Source of the DNA: Vandiemenella viatica
Lineage: Eukaryota > Arthropoda > Insecta > Orthoptera > Morabidae
Direction of reading: 5' to 3'
Length of the DNA: 64,000 nucleotides
Assembly (NCBI GenBank): GCA_031002005.1
Contig: CM061914.1
Location: forward strand, 12,944,148-13,008,147
In this document: positions 11,553 through 23,144 of the stretch, piece by piece
How positions within the stretch are numbered: the stretch's first letter is position 1
Layout of the letters: every line of letters begins with the position of its first letter
Program-made: the position numbers and the translations under genes
Notes under the pieces: model-generated
Database searches by the model: none
Told to the model about the DNA's origin: nothing
What the model saw: the letters and a program-made list of their open reading frames with translations, nothing else

Positions 11553-13784
11553 TATATGGTTATAGAATTATGCTCACCATCAACGTGTGCTTCTAACCAT
11601 TGCTTCAGGGCTTAGGCAATCTCCCATTTGACTGTACTCTTTACAGTTTACTGCCGGTTGTGTTGGCATACGAATTGTGTTTCTCACGTTTTTCACTACA
11701 TAAAAATCATTTAACAGAGAGGGTGATGAGGGAATGTACCAGAGAAGCGAAGGACTTGGATACAAACCCACAATCAGACCATTGTTTGTAAATAGTGTAG
11801 TATGGAGTCCAAATTCTTAGTACATCAAATGCAAGGTGCAAAATATGGCAGCAAGATTTATTAGTGGAAAATATTCAACAAGTGCCTTAATAAAGGAACT
11901 GGACTGGATGTCATTGGGAGATTGGAAGAGTGTCAGGGGCTGTATGTGGTGTATAATGCTGTTAGAATGGATATTGGAGGAATAATTCTGAGTGGTGTAT
12001 GGAGCCTAAGTTGGCAATGACCACAATCTGGCATTAGACTTTAGATGATGAGGCCTGAGTGGATAAAATATCCAAACACCCACTTTGATCTAACAATTTA
12101 CGACAATTCAAGCGTGGGTACTATCTTCGGCGCAATAGAACTAGTGTCTGCACCTATGGATACTTGTCGATGTGTGGGGGTCTTCTATGAAAATGTGGGT
12201 TATGATGTCTGTTTGATGACCAAGTTAGCTAACGGCATTATGTCACTTTTATCGTGGTTAGTTGGATGAAGCATGCAATTATAAACAAATGTCACACTTG
12301 GTCCTGAATCCGAAGGTTGGTGTTAGATGGGAACATTTTAAACCGAATGGAGAACTCCCCTGGGTCCTGATTTATTGAAAAATAATTTCCTGGAAAAGGG
12401 GAGAATTTTCCTGGAAAACTGCAGTAGAACGACCTTAAATGGACATTTTGGTACCTGGCTACTGATTAGCAGAAGACTCTGCGAATTTTTGGTTTACTTT
12501 AACGCACGAAAAAAGGTAACTGATCAGGGATTGGAGTGGGAATCATTGGAAAACAGAATGAAGTTTGGGGAAGTGTTGTGGGTATGTTGGCGATGAGGCT
12601 AGAGGTGGCTCTTGGTGAAAGAATTAGGAATAGTGCACTGGATTTCTTCTATAAGGGAGTGTGTAAATCTTCTATATCTCCACCTTGGTCACAGGCGATG
12701 GTCTCAGGCATGTTCTGTGCTTAGCGTGACTCGATTTTTTTATCACATAGGACTGGCGTACTTAGATTCCACAGGTGTGAAATTAGTAAGATTAACAGAC
12801 GGTATTTCGTTCCTGGAACATAAGTGCTGTACTGTAAAATACAGTTAAAGGTGTCAATCACTGATGTGTCACAAGGGATTTATTGGAATTTTAGACAAAG
12901 TACAGCTAAGGACACTCAATTTGTGATTGCTTACGAAAGCATAACAGAATTGATACATAGATTGGCCTGGATAGACAAACGACAAAGGTTTGACCTGGAT
13001 GGCAACAATTACGAGCCTGGTTTTCAAATCGACAACTTTGCTTTAGTTTAGAGGCTCTCAACCAATCGAGGTTATACTTACATCCATCAGTAAACCCCTT
13101 CAATGCCTCTTTGAGTCCAAAAAGTGTCTGTGTTTCATTACACATAATTTAATACATCCTTTAAAATACACGGAATGTAGGTGACACTCGCGAGCTATAT
13201 TAAATTGTTTATAACGAATCCAACATGATGTGACTAATTGAGTTTGTTTCCCGTCTCTTCGTCGGTGTATTAATTTTTAATGTCTGCCTGCTTCGATGAA
13301 CGGAATTTTTTTATGGTTTTCCCTACCTTCATCGGTGAATGTCTCTCGGTTTCAATGAAAGGATTTCACCATTGATGGGTTTTTGAGGCTACGAATTTTG
13401 AAAGGAATAACGTATGTGTGGTATTGCTATACTTTATCACAATAATTTCATTTTTTAAACTTTTTAACGTCTCTCTAACAACCTGGCATTTTGAGATGGG
13501 GAAAGGATGGGGAGCAAGGAATGGGAAGGAATTCGGCCATGTCCTTTTGAAGGAAGCATCCCGGCATTCACCTGGGGGAAACCATGGAAAACCCAAATCT
13601 GGATGACCGGAAACGCCGTCCTCTCGAATACAAGGTCAGAACGCTAAAACAGGTACTTTTTTTTAACGTCTCTCTAACAACGTGGTCTTTAGAGACGGGG
13701 AAAGGAATTCGGTCATGGCCTTTTGAAGGTAGCATCCCCGGCATTCACTTGGTGACACACAATTTCATTACCCCTAATTTTGAA

Positions 13785-14075
13785 ATTTGTCCTGGTGGAG
13801 GAACATCAAAGAGGCACCGGCTGCGGGATGTAATCAGCCATATGCTATATGGAAGGCTTTAAACAGACTAAGAACTGAAGTGTCCCGATGTAAATATAAT
13901 ATTTAAAAAATGGGGGTACACTAATGACAACGATCTATGTGAATGTGGTGAGCTTCAGAACCCACAACATCTTCTGATATGCAGGAATCTCCCTGAAACC
14001 TGCAATATCGACGACCTTTACAGGGCAAACGAGAAGGCCATCATGATTGCGGAATTCTGGTCACATTCTATATAA
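13785..14075 (+). pseudogene. Non-LTR retrotransposon ORF2 C-terminus (palindrome 1 right arm)
   Basis: This is the mirror of 2667-2957. The frame carrying IWKALNRLRTEVSRCK runs to about 13900. After a frameshift the WGYTNDNDLCECGE frame runs to the TAA at 14073-14075. Both arms share the same frameshift, so the fragment was already dead before the arms were duplicated. Confidence 0.7.
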
Positions 14076-15102
14076 TTGTGTTTATAGTTAATATTAATTA
14101 ATTAATGTTATTTGTTTTTTTCAACTTGTTATGTCCTGGACACGAGAAATATAAATAAAAATATAAATACCCCTAATTTAATACATCCTTTAAAATACAC
14201 GGACTGTAGGTGACACTCGTGAGTTATATTATATTGTTCATAATGAAAAAGTGAGTTTGTTTCCCGTCTCTTCGTCGGTGAATTAATTTTTAATGTCTGC
14301 CTGCTTCGATGAACGGAATTTATGTTAACAGCGAGGTCTTTAGAGACGGGAAAGGATGGGAAGGAATTCGGCCATGGCCTTTTGAAGGTAGCATCCCCGG
14401 CATTCACCTGGGGGAAACCATGGATGCCTGGAACCTCCGTCCTCCCGAATGAGAGGCAAGAACGCTAAATAATTTCATGAAAACAGGTACACATAGAATT
14501 TATATCTGGAGTTTATGACTTTTTTTCCCGTTAAAAGGAAACATTTATGCTTTTCGAGGCGTGGAAATTACGTAACTTTGCGGCTTTTCCACAAAACACT
14601 TAAACACCGCGGCCGGACTCGAAGTCTTTAGAGACGGGAAAGGAAGGGGGGCAAGGAATTCGGCCATGGTCTTTTAAAGGAAGCATCCCGGCATTTGCCT
14701 GGAGTGATTTTGGAAACCATGGAAAACCCAAATCTGGATGCCCCGGAACCGCCATCCTCCCGAATGCAAGGCCAGAACGCTAAATAATTTCATGAAAACA
14801 GGTACACATAGAATTCTTACTCGGTTTTATATCTGGAGTTTATGACTGTTTTTTTCCATATCGAACGTTAAAAGGAAGAATGTATGCTTTTCAAATTATT
14901 TTTTTAGGCGTGGAAATTATGTAACTTTGCGGCTTTTTCACAAAACACTTAAACACCGCGGCCGGACTCGAACCGGCGACCTAGCCCCAACACTGCCGAG
15001 GTCGTTTTAATGTGGACTTTTTTTGTTTTTAGTAAAATTGCAATGATTTACGCTTAAGTACCGAAGAAAATATTTTACTGTGTGTCGATAGTAGCCAAGA
15101 TG

Positions 15103-17734
15103 GTCAGTGCTTGCTTAACAGGACGCTAGGAATACATATTTCGTCACGCTTAGTAAACAGAGATAACAGTCGTTGAAACAGTGTACACATTTCGCAAAGC
15201 GCGCCGGAAATACTGCCACCGAACGCCATCTAGCCGCCACCAAATGAACTAACGGCAAAGAAATTAAGCCCTTGGGAGATGCTGCTCCCTAGCGGCCGGT
15301 TGAGGAACTAACGGCGGCCATCTTGGTCACCCCAAACGGGGGCGGCCATGTTGTGACGTCACGCGACCGTGCTGCCACCTGGCGGTGCGCTTGAATCGGT
15401 GCTATATCTTCCTACTTTCCTTCAAAAGGACATTGGCCCTCCAGTCTCTAATGATCTCGACATCGAGCTCTAAGAAAAATTATTGTCTAGTGGATTAAGT
15501 GGCAACGCTTTGACGAGACGAATGTTTTAATCCGCTACCAACCAAATTAATTTTTATCTCAGGTTTCAGGAACCACCACAGGCAAACGTCGGAATGGTTT
15601 GTTAGCTTAGAGTAAGCCGAATTCTTCACCCATAGTTGTACTTAATATCGCCTCTAATATCCTCCATCGTTAATGAGGTTTAAAGCTTCCATAGCATTAT
15701 TATGCATTTTTTCCATGGCAATAGAGGCATTCGATTAGGACGATACTTTGTGCACCTCATGAGTAAAGTCTGGAGATCAAAAATTTACTTTTGGAATAGA
15801 AGATGAACGAGGAATTGAAATTATGTAGATATTAATATGTATTAGAACTGAAAGAATGATATAAGGAGGGCGATAAGTTGAGAAATGAGAGTTTCAAATA
15901 AAAACAACAAAAATTAATTGATTTAAGCGCAATGCAAGAAGACAAAAATTTTGCGAGAAGCGAGGCAAGGGGTGGCGTATAGGAGAGGAAGAATGCTTCA
16001 AGTTTTCGATAAAACGATGATTACAGAAGGATGTGTGGAGCTGTTATGACAACATTTCCAGGGTGGTTGGGTCCGATCAACGACCGTATCCGTAAATGAA
16101 TATATCACCACTTCACAGAAACCCCCCCTCCCCCAAAATCAATCCACCACCTCAGCAAGCCGACTCTTCAGAACTACCCGCCATTACAGCGGGGATGGTG
16201 AGGCTAGGCACACTGCCCGCGGGGAGCGCCGGGGCCGCGGCGCCTGCCACGGACCAGGCCGGAGAGGAAGCCTGACCACATAGCTACCGCTAGTCTAGCG
16301 AGCGCAGGGAACAAGGTGGAAGCCATAGCGACCGAGCGCGACGCAGGCCTACCCTTGTCGCTCGTTCCGCCGCACCCAGCGCCAGCGCAAGCACCACGAC
16401 AGGCTTCAGGTTCACACGCTATAGGCTACGCTCCAAGTGAAACGTTCCGCCGCACCCGACCGGCACTCCGGTGTGGATGCCTCTGACGAGTACGACTTCC
16501 CGCTCACTCGTCCAAGCTCGCAGAGGACCATCGTAGTGCGCATCATCCCTTAGAAAAGTTTTGGCGTACGGGTGATTAAATAAACACATATACCAATACC
16601 ATTTCGGTTGATGGCGAGTTGGAATTCTGAAGTCGCTATAGAAGTACTACAACCAGGACTTTTATAACTTAAAAACAAATTGAAACTTATTTAGATTGCT
16701 TACTGAATCATTTTATCCGAAAATATTCTGTCTTACGCAGTGCAGAAGTACCAAATACAGAACCTTAAGCGCCGTGGGTACCATGCCATTGTTACAAGCA
16801 TTTCCGGGGGCCTCTAGCACCGCGTGACGTCAGATATGTTCCAATGCGGTGGTTCTCTCAGGTACACTCGCCTCAGTCCGGTGCGTCATCTAGCGGAGTT
16901 AGAGTTATGATGGACTCCGACCGCGCCCAGCTTTTTTGTATCTATATTATCAAGGTTTACGATCTACAGTTTCCTATAGCATAACGACGTACAATTAGAT
17001 CACTCTAATCAGAGTCAAAACCTGCAACTATCTACATCTTAACAATCCGTAATTAATTCGTCACAAATTAAAGGTCGAAGGTCACAACAAACGCTTAACC
17101 TCAGTACTATTATGACTCCCATAAATTATGTAGATTATGACGTCATTAATCTTGTCTGAAGCCAATTATAGTAGTGTATCTCCGCTGCCCCTCCATTGAA
17201 TGACACATCAACATCAACTTCATTTATTACATCAATATTAACGACCAAGTACCCAGCGACGACCTACCCATTGTCTGTCGTACCTCACCACTCCTCCGGA
17301 TCCGTGTAAAAACCGTCATCAGCCAGTTCAATCAATAAATGATGTTGCCTCTGATATGAACCGCTAAGGGTGAAGCTTAACCACCACTCTTGCTGCGATG
17401 ACTGATTGCTGATTCTTCCGCACTAATTTGCTCGCCGTGTAATATCACACCACAGTTGATGGTCACACAGGACTATACATTGGTAAGATTTAAATCTTAG
17501 TATGTAATTTTCTGTGGCTATTTGGTAGTATTAATTTCATAATTTGCTTGGTAAAAAATTCGCAAATACATTCAAACAATATCTGCACTTCAGGGTCACT
17601 GGGAATCCCACACTCGTCTTTCAGTTGTTGCCAACACTTTCGCTTACAAATATCTAATTTCAGTAACATTGATGCTTACTCTTCATCAAAATAGCGCATC
17701 AAAAATAATGTAGATTAGATGTCTGTTGTCAGCA
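15103..17734. other. Apparently unique DNA with a CpG-rich patch; no gene recognised
   Basis: No convincing coding exon is visible. About 16180-16540 is strongly GC- and CpG-rich (ggggagcgccggggccgcgg near 16220) in otherwise AT-rich surroundings, and no frame stays open through it. Insulator- or promoter-like motifs occur near 15220-15390 and 16880 (gccatctag, catctagcgg, TGACGTCA). The patch could be an unmethylated CpG island or a GC-rich repeat. Confidence 0.4.
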
Positions 17735-18476
17735 TGAATCAGGCCGTCTTTTAACCTAACTCAGAACTCAAAGAAGTCGCCGCCTATACCATCTATTCTT
17801 ATGGTCGTATTCTTGGGCCCAGATCGTAAATCGTCATAATGGTGTTATTAATTATACGCTTATGAGTCCCGTGGCATGCACAACTTCTTAATTTAATTTA
17901 GGGGTAGCCGCCTATAACATGTATTCTTATGGTCGTATTCTTGGGCCCAGATCGTAAATCGTCATAATGGTGTTATTAATTATACGCTTATGAGTCCCGT
18001 GGCATGCACAACTTCTTAATTTAATTTAGGGGTAGCCGCCCATAACATGTATTCTTATGGACATATTCTTGGGCCCAGATCGTAAATCGTCATAATAGTG
18101 TTATTAATTATATGCTTATGAGTCCCGCGGCACGCACAACTTCTTAACTTAATTTAGGGGTAGCCGCCCATAACATGTATTCTTATGGACATATTCTTGG
18201 GCCCAGATCGTAAATCGTCATAATAGTGTTATTAATTATATGCTTATGAGTCCCGCGGCACGCACAACTTCTTAACTTAATTTAGGGGTAGCCGCCCATA
18301 ACATGTATTCTTATGGACATATTCTTGGGCCCAGATCGTAAATCGTCATAATAGTGTTATTAATTATACGCTTATGAGTCCCGTGGCATGCACAACTTCT
18401 TAATTTAATTTAGGGGTAGCCGCCCATAACATGAATTCTTATGGACATATTCTTGGGCCCAGATCGTAAATCGTCA
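17735..18476 (+). repeat. 128-bp satellite, block 1 (six copies)
   Basis: The landmark gggcccagatcg occurs at 17815, 17943, 18071, 18199, 18327 and 18455, an exact 128-bp period. Monomers contain tcgtcataatngtgttattaatta, then cttatgagtcccg, then cacaacttcttaa. The block ends abruptly at cgtcat (about 18476), where a reverse-strand LINE has inserted. The satellite resumes at 35411 with the bases expected next (aatagtgctattaatt). Confidence 0.92.
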
Positions 18477-19264
18477 TGATTCTTCTTCTTCTTCTGGTCC
18501 CTATCCGTTCCGGATATCGGCAACCATCTTGGCTGTCTCGTCTCTGCTGGCTGATGCTCGGGTTATACTCCATAGTTGTCTTGGAGGTCCATATTCTCAG
18601 ATTTTTTAACCAAGAAGTTCTTCTACTAGTACTTCTCTTTCCTGGTTTCTTCCCCTGGAGAACAGATTCAAGGAGTTCATAGCGGCTATTATTCCTCATG
18701 ATGTGGCCAAGGTACTGAATTTTCCGTGTTTTTATGATGGTCAGTAGTTCCATGTCTTTTACATTTTGCATAGCACTTCAGCATTTGTGGTGTGGACTGT
18801 CCATGATATTCTTAATATTCTTTGATATAGCCACATTTCGGAAGCTTCTAACCTTTTTACTGATAGTTTCTGTTAATAACTACGTTTCCACGTCATATAG
18901 GAGGACAGAGAATACATAACAGTGCAGGAGTCTGACCTTCGTGGTAATTGATATATTAGAACTTTTAAAAAGGTTATTCATTTGATTGAAAGTAGCCCTG
19001 GCTTTACCAATACGTGACTTCATTTCATCAGATCGATCCCATTGGCTGTCAACTGTGGTTCCAAGATACGTATAACTTGATTCACATTCAATGTTCTTCT
19101 AGTTAATCATAATATTGCATTGGAGTTGTTGTTTTTGCCAATGACCTTTACTTTTGTCTTATTTATTTTAATGTCAATTCCGTATTCGTGGCTGCATTGT
19201 GACACTCATTGTATAACATATTGTAGGGTGTGCTGATTGTCTGCAAAAATGATTGTGTCATCTG
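18477..19264 (-). pseudogene. LINE reverse transcriptase, 3' part, interrupted
   Basis: Read on the minus strand from 19264 down, this begins at D-D-T-I-I-F-A-D-N (the bases after the reverse-transcriptase motif C). It continues through thumb and linker sequence with frameshifts and ends with a typical C-terminal segment encoding IQYLGHIMRN, GKKPGKRSTSRRTSWLKNL. The 3' end carries a short GAA-repeat tail. This is the RTE-like/I-like class of LINE often seen as isolated fragments. The 5' side continues at 35311-35410, beyond the 16-kb insertion. The element was inserted in the 128-bp satellite and is 5'-truncated. Confidence 0.85.
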
Positions 19265-19674
19265 TAGTATTGTAAAAAAACGTTTTTTTTCTGGCTTGAA
19301 AAAAAAACATGAAAATTTTTTTTGAAAAAAAACATGTTTTTTTCTGGAACACGTTTTTTTTCACAACTACTAAATCTCGAATTTGTAAGGCAGTTATCGT
19401 TTAAAATGACTATTTTAGAGTTTATTCTAAGTACTTATCTTAGTTAAAAATCTACTATATTTTTCTGGTTCAGTAGGGAAAAAAATTACGAAAATATTGG
19501 CAAAATTGACTGAAATTTTCTTTATGAACGGGGATTTCCCGAAAAGACTAGGTTGCGCGAGAAGGAATCCCCATTCCCCATTGTTTTGATTGATACTTCC
19601 TATTTGAAATAGTGCTGCAGTAGTATGGTTTAGCTGATGCGAGCTCACAAAGGATGCCGCCCCTATTGTTATGC

Positions 19675-20060
19675 TAATTAGGCCACTTGACTTGAGGGCC
19701 ACTTGACTAACCCCAGTTTCACCTCTATGTTCTCCCCCCTCCCACCTGTCAATCATGGCCACTTGAGGGCCACTTGAGCGACCCCACCTGTCAATCATGG
19801 CCACTTGACTAACCACTTGACTAACCTCAGTTTCCCTTCTATTGTTAGACCACAGGTGTGTCGCGGTCCTCCCCTCCCCCACCTGTCAATCATGGCCACT
19901 TGTTTGAACACCTGCCTTCCCTAGCACCAGCTGCCCTCACTTGACTCGAGGGCCACTTGAGCGACCCCACCTGTCAATCATGGCCACTTGTTTGAACACC
20001 TGCCTTCCCTAGCACCAGCTGCCCTCACTTGACTCGAGGGCCACTTGAGCGACCCAGGTG
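19675..20060 (+). repeat. Minisatellite of CACTTGA/CACCTG modules (mirror about 33880-34265)
   Basis: The block is built from short modules (cacttgactnnagggc, cacctgtcaatcatggc). It includes an 88-bp tandem duplication starting near 19896 and 19984. CACTTGA (reverse complement TCAAGTG) occurs about ten times in about 390 bases, and CACCTG several times. The translation on the minus strand is repetitive and I treat it as non-coding. Both arms of palindrome 2 carry it at their outer edge. Confidence 0.8.
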
Positions 20061-20324
20061 TGTCGCGCAAGAAACCGGTTTGTATGAGTCACTACCATAC
20101 AGTGCCGTGCTCTACACATAGAGTTTTAGAGGGTTGAAAAGTTTACCACTAATAATGTCATAACCCGACAGTTTATTCAATTAACATGAGAGGCATACAC
20201 CGGCGTATTTACGTTTACTTGAATTATACAGAGTGTTTCTATATGTTATCATTTTTGCGCAGAATGTTCGTCGGAGAGTGATCATGGATGTTGAGCTGTC
20301 ATATTTTTACGTTTTCCGTTCTTT

Positions 20325-20575
20325 ACCACCGAGCATGATGGTTGAACGGTTAACGCTCTGGCCTCGCATTCGGGAGGACGTAGTTTCGAATCTCCGTCCG
20401 GGCATCCAGATTTGGGTTTTCCATGGTTTCCCCAAATCACTCCAGGCAAATGGCGTAATGCTTCCTTTACAAAGGCCACGGCCGAATCCTGTTCCTTGAC
20501 CTCCGTCCTTTCCCGCCTCTAATATCCTCGACGTCGACGAGGCGTAATGCCAACAAAAAAAAAAAAAAACCAACT
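20325..20575 (+). repeat. SINE A copy, palindrome 2 left arm (mirror about 33362-33610 minus)
   Basis: It carries a tRNA-like head (accgagcatgatggttgaacgg), the box B position (gtttcgaatctcc), the family body and a 3' hairpin (cctcgacgtcgacgagg near 20527), then an A-run. This belongs to a subfamily whose 3' end differs from the copy at 5208 (ctcgacgtcgacgagg in place of the gttaaaaaggg-type end). Confidence 0.85.
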
Positions 20576-20885
20576 TATTTACCGAACAATCTTGAAGGAA
20601 GGTACATCATTTACCACGTGATTTCTACTGACGTGGAATGGAAAAACTACCGCAACGGTGGCAGACTTTGTAGACAGTGAAGGAGAATATATTATTGCTA
20701 ATGATTAACTTTTCTCTTCTGTATAATGATACATGTCGCTGTCCTTGTCAATAACCACAAATCCATGCTTGCTTGTATTCCAGCAGGAACTACATAGGTT
20801 TTTAAACTCGTACTTAGTTTCTCAGTCGTAACAGCCCTACCTAAGGACAGGACTGAACACGTGAAATCACTGCAGCAACAACGAG

Positions 20886-21313
20886 CATGATGGGTGAGAT
20901 GCAATGTTGTGGATTCACATTCGGGAGGACGTGGGTTTGAATCCCTGCCCCGACCATCGAGATTTCGGCTTTCGATGCTTTTTGTGAAATTACTGCATTC
21001 GGCGCTTAAGCAATCTGACGGGAAAGTGAAAAGTCCAGGATTCGAATCCCGGGCTCAGCTGCGATTTTCAAAAAGCCCTCAACCTGACCTTCACATCTTT
21101 CACAACTTGCGTCGTAATGTAGTTACGCCTTAACACTTCCGTTGTTCGGTTTCAAGTTTAAACTGTAGGTTCTCTACACCCTGTTAAGTTCAAGTAGGCT
21201 AGGATAGAGGCGGAATGCGCAGGCAATAAAAAACCCTACTGTAGGTTCTCTACACCCTGTTAAGTTCAAGTAGGCTAGGATAGAGGCGGAATGTGCAGGC
21301 AATAAAAAACCCT
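20886..21313 (+). repeat. SINE A head joined to SINE B, with a 76-bp tandem duplication (mirror about 32625-33051)
   Basis: Bases 20886-20980 are a SINE A head ending inside its body (ttcggctttcgatgc). From about 20985 a SINE B follows, with box B ggattcgaatccc and the body found at 1-292. The end of the body is tandemly duplicated with a 76-bp period (ctgtaggttctctacaccct at 21163 and 21239). Confidence 0.75.
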
Positions 21314-21344
21314 GGTCATAATGATCAAACGAGCCATTACTCCG

Positions 21345-22035
21345 TACTTCAGGTGAATGTTGGGTTGGTTCCTTCAAAAGACCATGCCTGAATTCCATCC
21401 CGATCCTTGCACCAGTCCTATCACACCTCGTGATCGGTAAAGATCTGGCCTAGCATTTGGGAGGGCGTGGGCTTGAATCCCAGTCCGGTCATCCAGATTT
21501 GAGTTTTCCATGGTTTCCCCAAATAACGCGAGGCGAATGACGGGATGATTTCATCACTTGCCATGGCCGAATTCCACACCGTTCCTCGTCCACTGTCCTT
21601 TCCCACCTCTAAAGGCTTCGATGTCGACGAGGCGTAGAACCATAAAAAAAGAAAACCACGACCACCAACTCCAGATGAATGTCGAGTTATTCATTCAAAA
21701 TACCATGCCCGAATTCCTTCCCAGTCCTTGCCAAAGACGTTTGTGACGGCGAGTGTTTTGGAAAAAGTTTTGTGCATATTCTTACGGCTCAGACCGAGCG
21801 TGGTGGGTGAGCGGTTAACTCTCTGGCCTCGCATTCTGGAGGACGCGGGTTCGAATCCCCGTCCAGGCATCCAGATTTGGGTTTTTAATGGTTTACCTAA
21901 ATCATTCCAAGCGATTGTCGGGGTGCTTCCTTCAAAAAGGCGATGGCCGAATACCTTCCCGTTCCTTGTCTCCAGTCACATCCCACCTCTAATGACCTCG
22001 ACTTCCACGAGGCGTAAAGCCATAAGTAAAAAGAA
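21345..22035 (+). repeat. Three SINE A copies in a row (mirror about 31905-32595)
   Basis: A short core piece lies at 21345-21412. A copy at about 21420-21655 has the head degraded but keeps box B (gcttgaatccc) and the 3' hairpin. A fragment sits at 21660-21735. A full copy at about 21790-22035 has a good head (accgagcgtggtgggtgagcgg) and box B (ggttcgaatccc). All are plus strand. The open frames translated from them are SINE-derived and not genes. Confidence 0.8.
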
Positions 22036-22784
22036 AAAAATCTTAAGCCCAGTACGTTTTCCTTTAGAATTACCGTTAATATTTTCTATTGCAACGACTA
22101 AATGCTGCTGTGCGACATTCAATTGGTTCTTTGTGCTTTCAACGCCTCGCAGAAACCGACGCAGAATATTGATGAGAGATGGTTCGAAATAGTTTCACCT
22201 CCTACTAGCAATCATTATACAAGAAATATTCTTTCATAAAGTTTGCTCAATAGCAGGAACGTTTCGTGTGCGTCAGAAGTCAGAAGCCGGGACTCCTGAT
22301 GGAGCTAAAATTACTACCGATTTACTACTAGAAGGATGTATGCGTTAAAAATGGTAGCGGTTCAAATACACCTTTCAGAGTTGTTCATCATTACCAATTG
22401 TTCGCTATGGTTGCTAGCAGGAGGCAAGAAGAAAATGTAATGACACGAATCCAGGGAACTGAGGTGGGTGTTATTAGTCATGTAGATATGGTGAAAAGTG
22501 TAAGCGCAACAAAGAAATGTTAACATGAGACTTTCTAAATCATTTGATTGTAACTCATAATTGCCTGCGTTTACTATTTACGAAGTTATGTTACTATTTT
22601 GAGGAAGAGTTGCATCTGGGGCATGCGCATACGAACTGTGTATCGAAATGTTAGATGAAAGTTAAACTAACAGCAATGGTTCAAAAAATTCACATACAGC
22701 CAGTATTTACAGTGTTAAAAAAAATGATCGTTTCCCAAAAAATCAGTGCAGAAATAATTACATTCGTCCACGTTTGAGAAGATG

Positions 22785-23038
22785 ACCGAGCGTAGCGGTG
22801 TAACGGATAGCGTTCTCGCCTCGCATTCGGGAGGACGGCGGTTCGATCCCCGTCCCGGCATCCAGATTTGGGTTTTCCATGGTTTCCCAAATCACTCCAG
22901 GCAAATGCCGGGATGCTTCCTTCAAAAGGCCATGGCCGAATTCCTTCCCATTCCTTGCCCCCATCCTTGCCCCACATCCTTCCCCGTCTCTAAAGACCTC
23001 GCTGTTGAGAGACGTAAATACAATAAATAAAAAAGAAA
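22785..23038 (+). repeat. SINE A insertion present only in the left arm of palindrome 2
   Basis: A full-length SINE A (254 bp) from accgagcg to an A-rich end, flanked by an imperfect 11-bp duplication (TTGAGAAGATG at 22774-22784, TTGAGAATATG at 23039-23049). The corresponding site in the right arm, near 31151-31165, is empty and reads continuously through one copy of the target. The copy must have inserted after the arms were duplicated. It belongs to the same subfamily as 5208-5458. Confidence 0.93.
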
Positions 23039-23144
23039 TTGAGAATATGCAGGTTTAATTTTGAGACTGGTTGGTGATTTTTAATGTTCGGTAGTGTCAT
23101 ACAGGTGATTTCGTGTTTTTTTTCTTCAATGCATTCCACACTTA

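Larger units (their letters stand above)
1636..15102. repeat. Giant palindrome 1 (arms about 6.6 kb, spacer 235 bp)
   Basis: The left arm 1636-8265 is the reverse complement of the right arm 8501-15102. Mirror coordinates sum to about 16738 at the outer edge, 16742 near 2335/14407 and a constant 16764 from 5573/11191 to 7868/8896, so kilobases pair without an indel. Mirrored open frames are identical or nearly so. Small differences exist, for example ten bases (agtgccgaag) near 1757 that are absent from the right arm near 14980. That argues for real, slowly diverging arms rather than a simple read fold-back, although an assembly artefact cannot be excluded from sequence alone. The arms carry SINEs, non-LTR retrotransposon tails and a CA-rich tandem block. 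Confidence 0.95.

Noticed and set aside
16180..16540. GC-rich patch as an rRNA gene fragment
   Set aside because: I could not match any conserved rRNA core sequence. It is better described only as CpG-rich DNA.
19427..19882. Minus-strand frame of 151 codons
   Set aside because: It is largely the translation of the CACTTGA/CACCTG minisatellite and AT-rich hAT end. Repetitive and without domain.
21728..22192. Frame of 154 codons in palindrome 2 (mirror 31745-32209)
   Set aside because: Most of it is the translated SINE A copy at 21790-22035. The same peptide pattern appears at every SINE copy.
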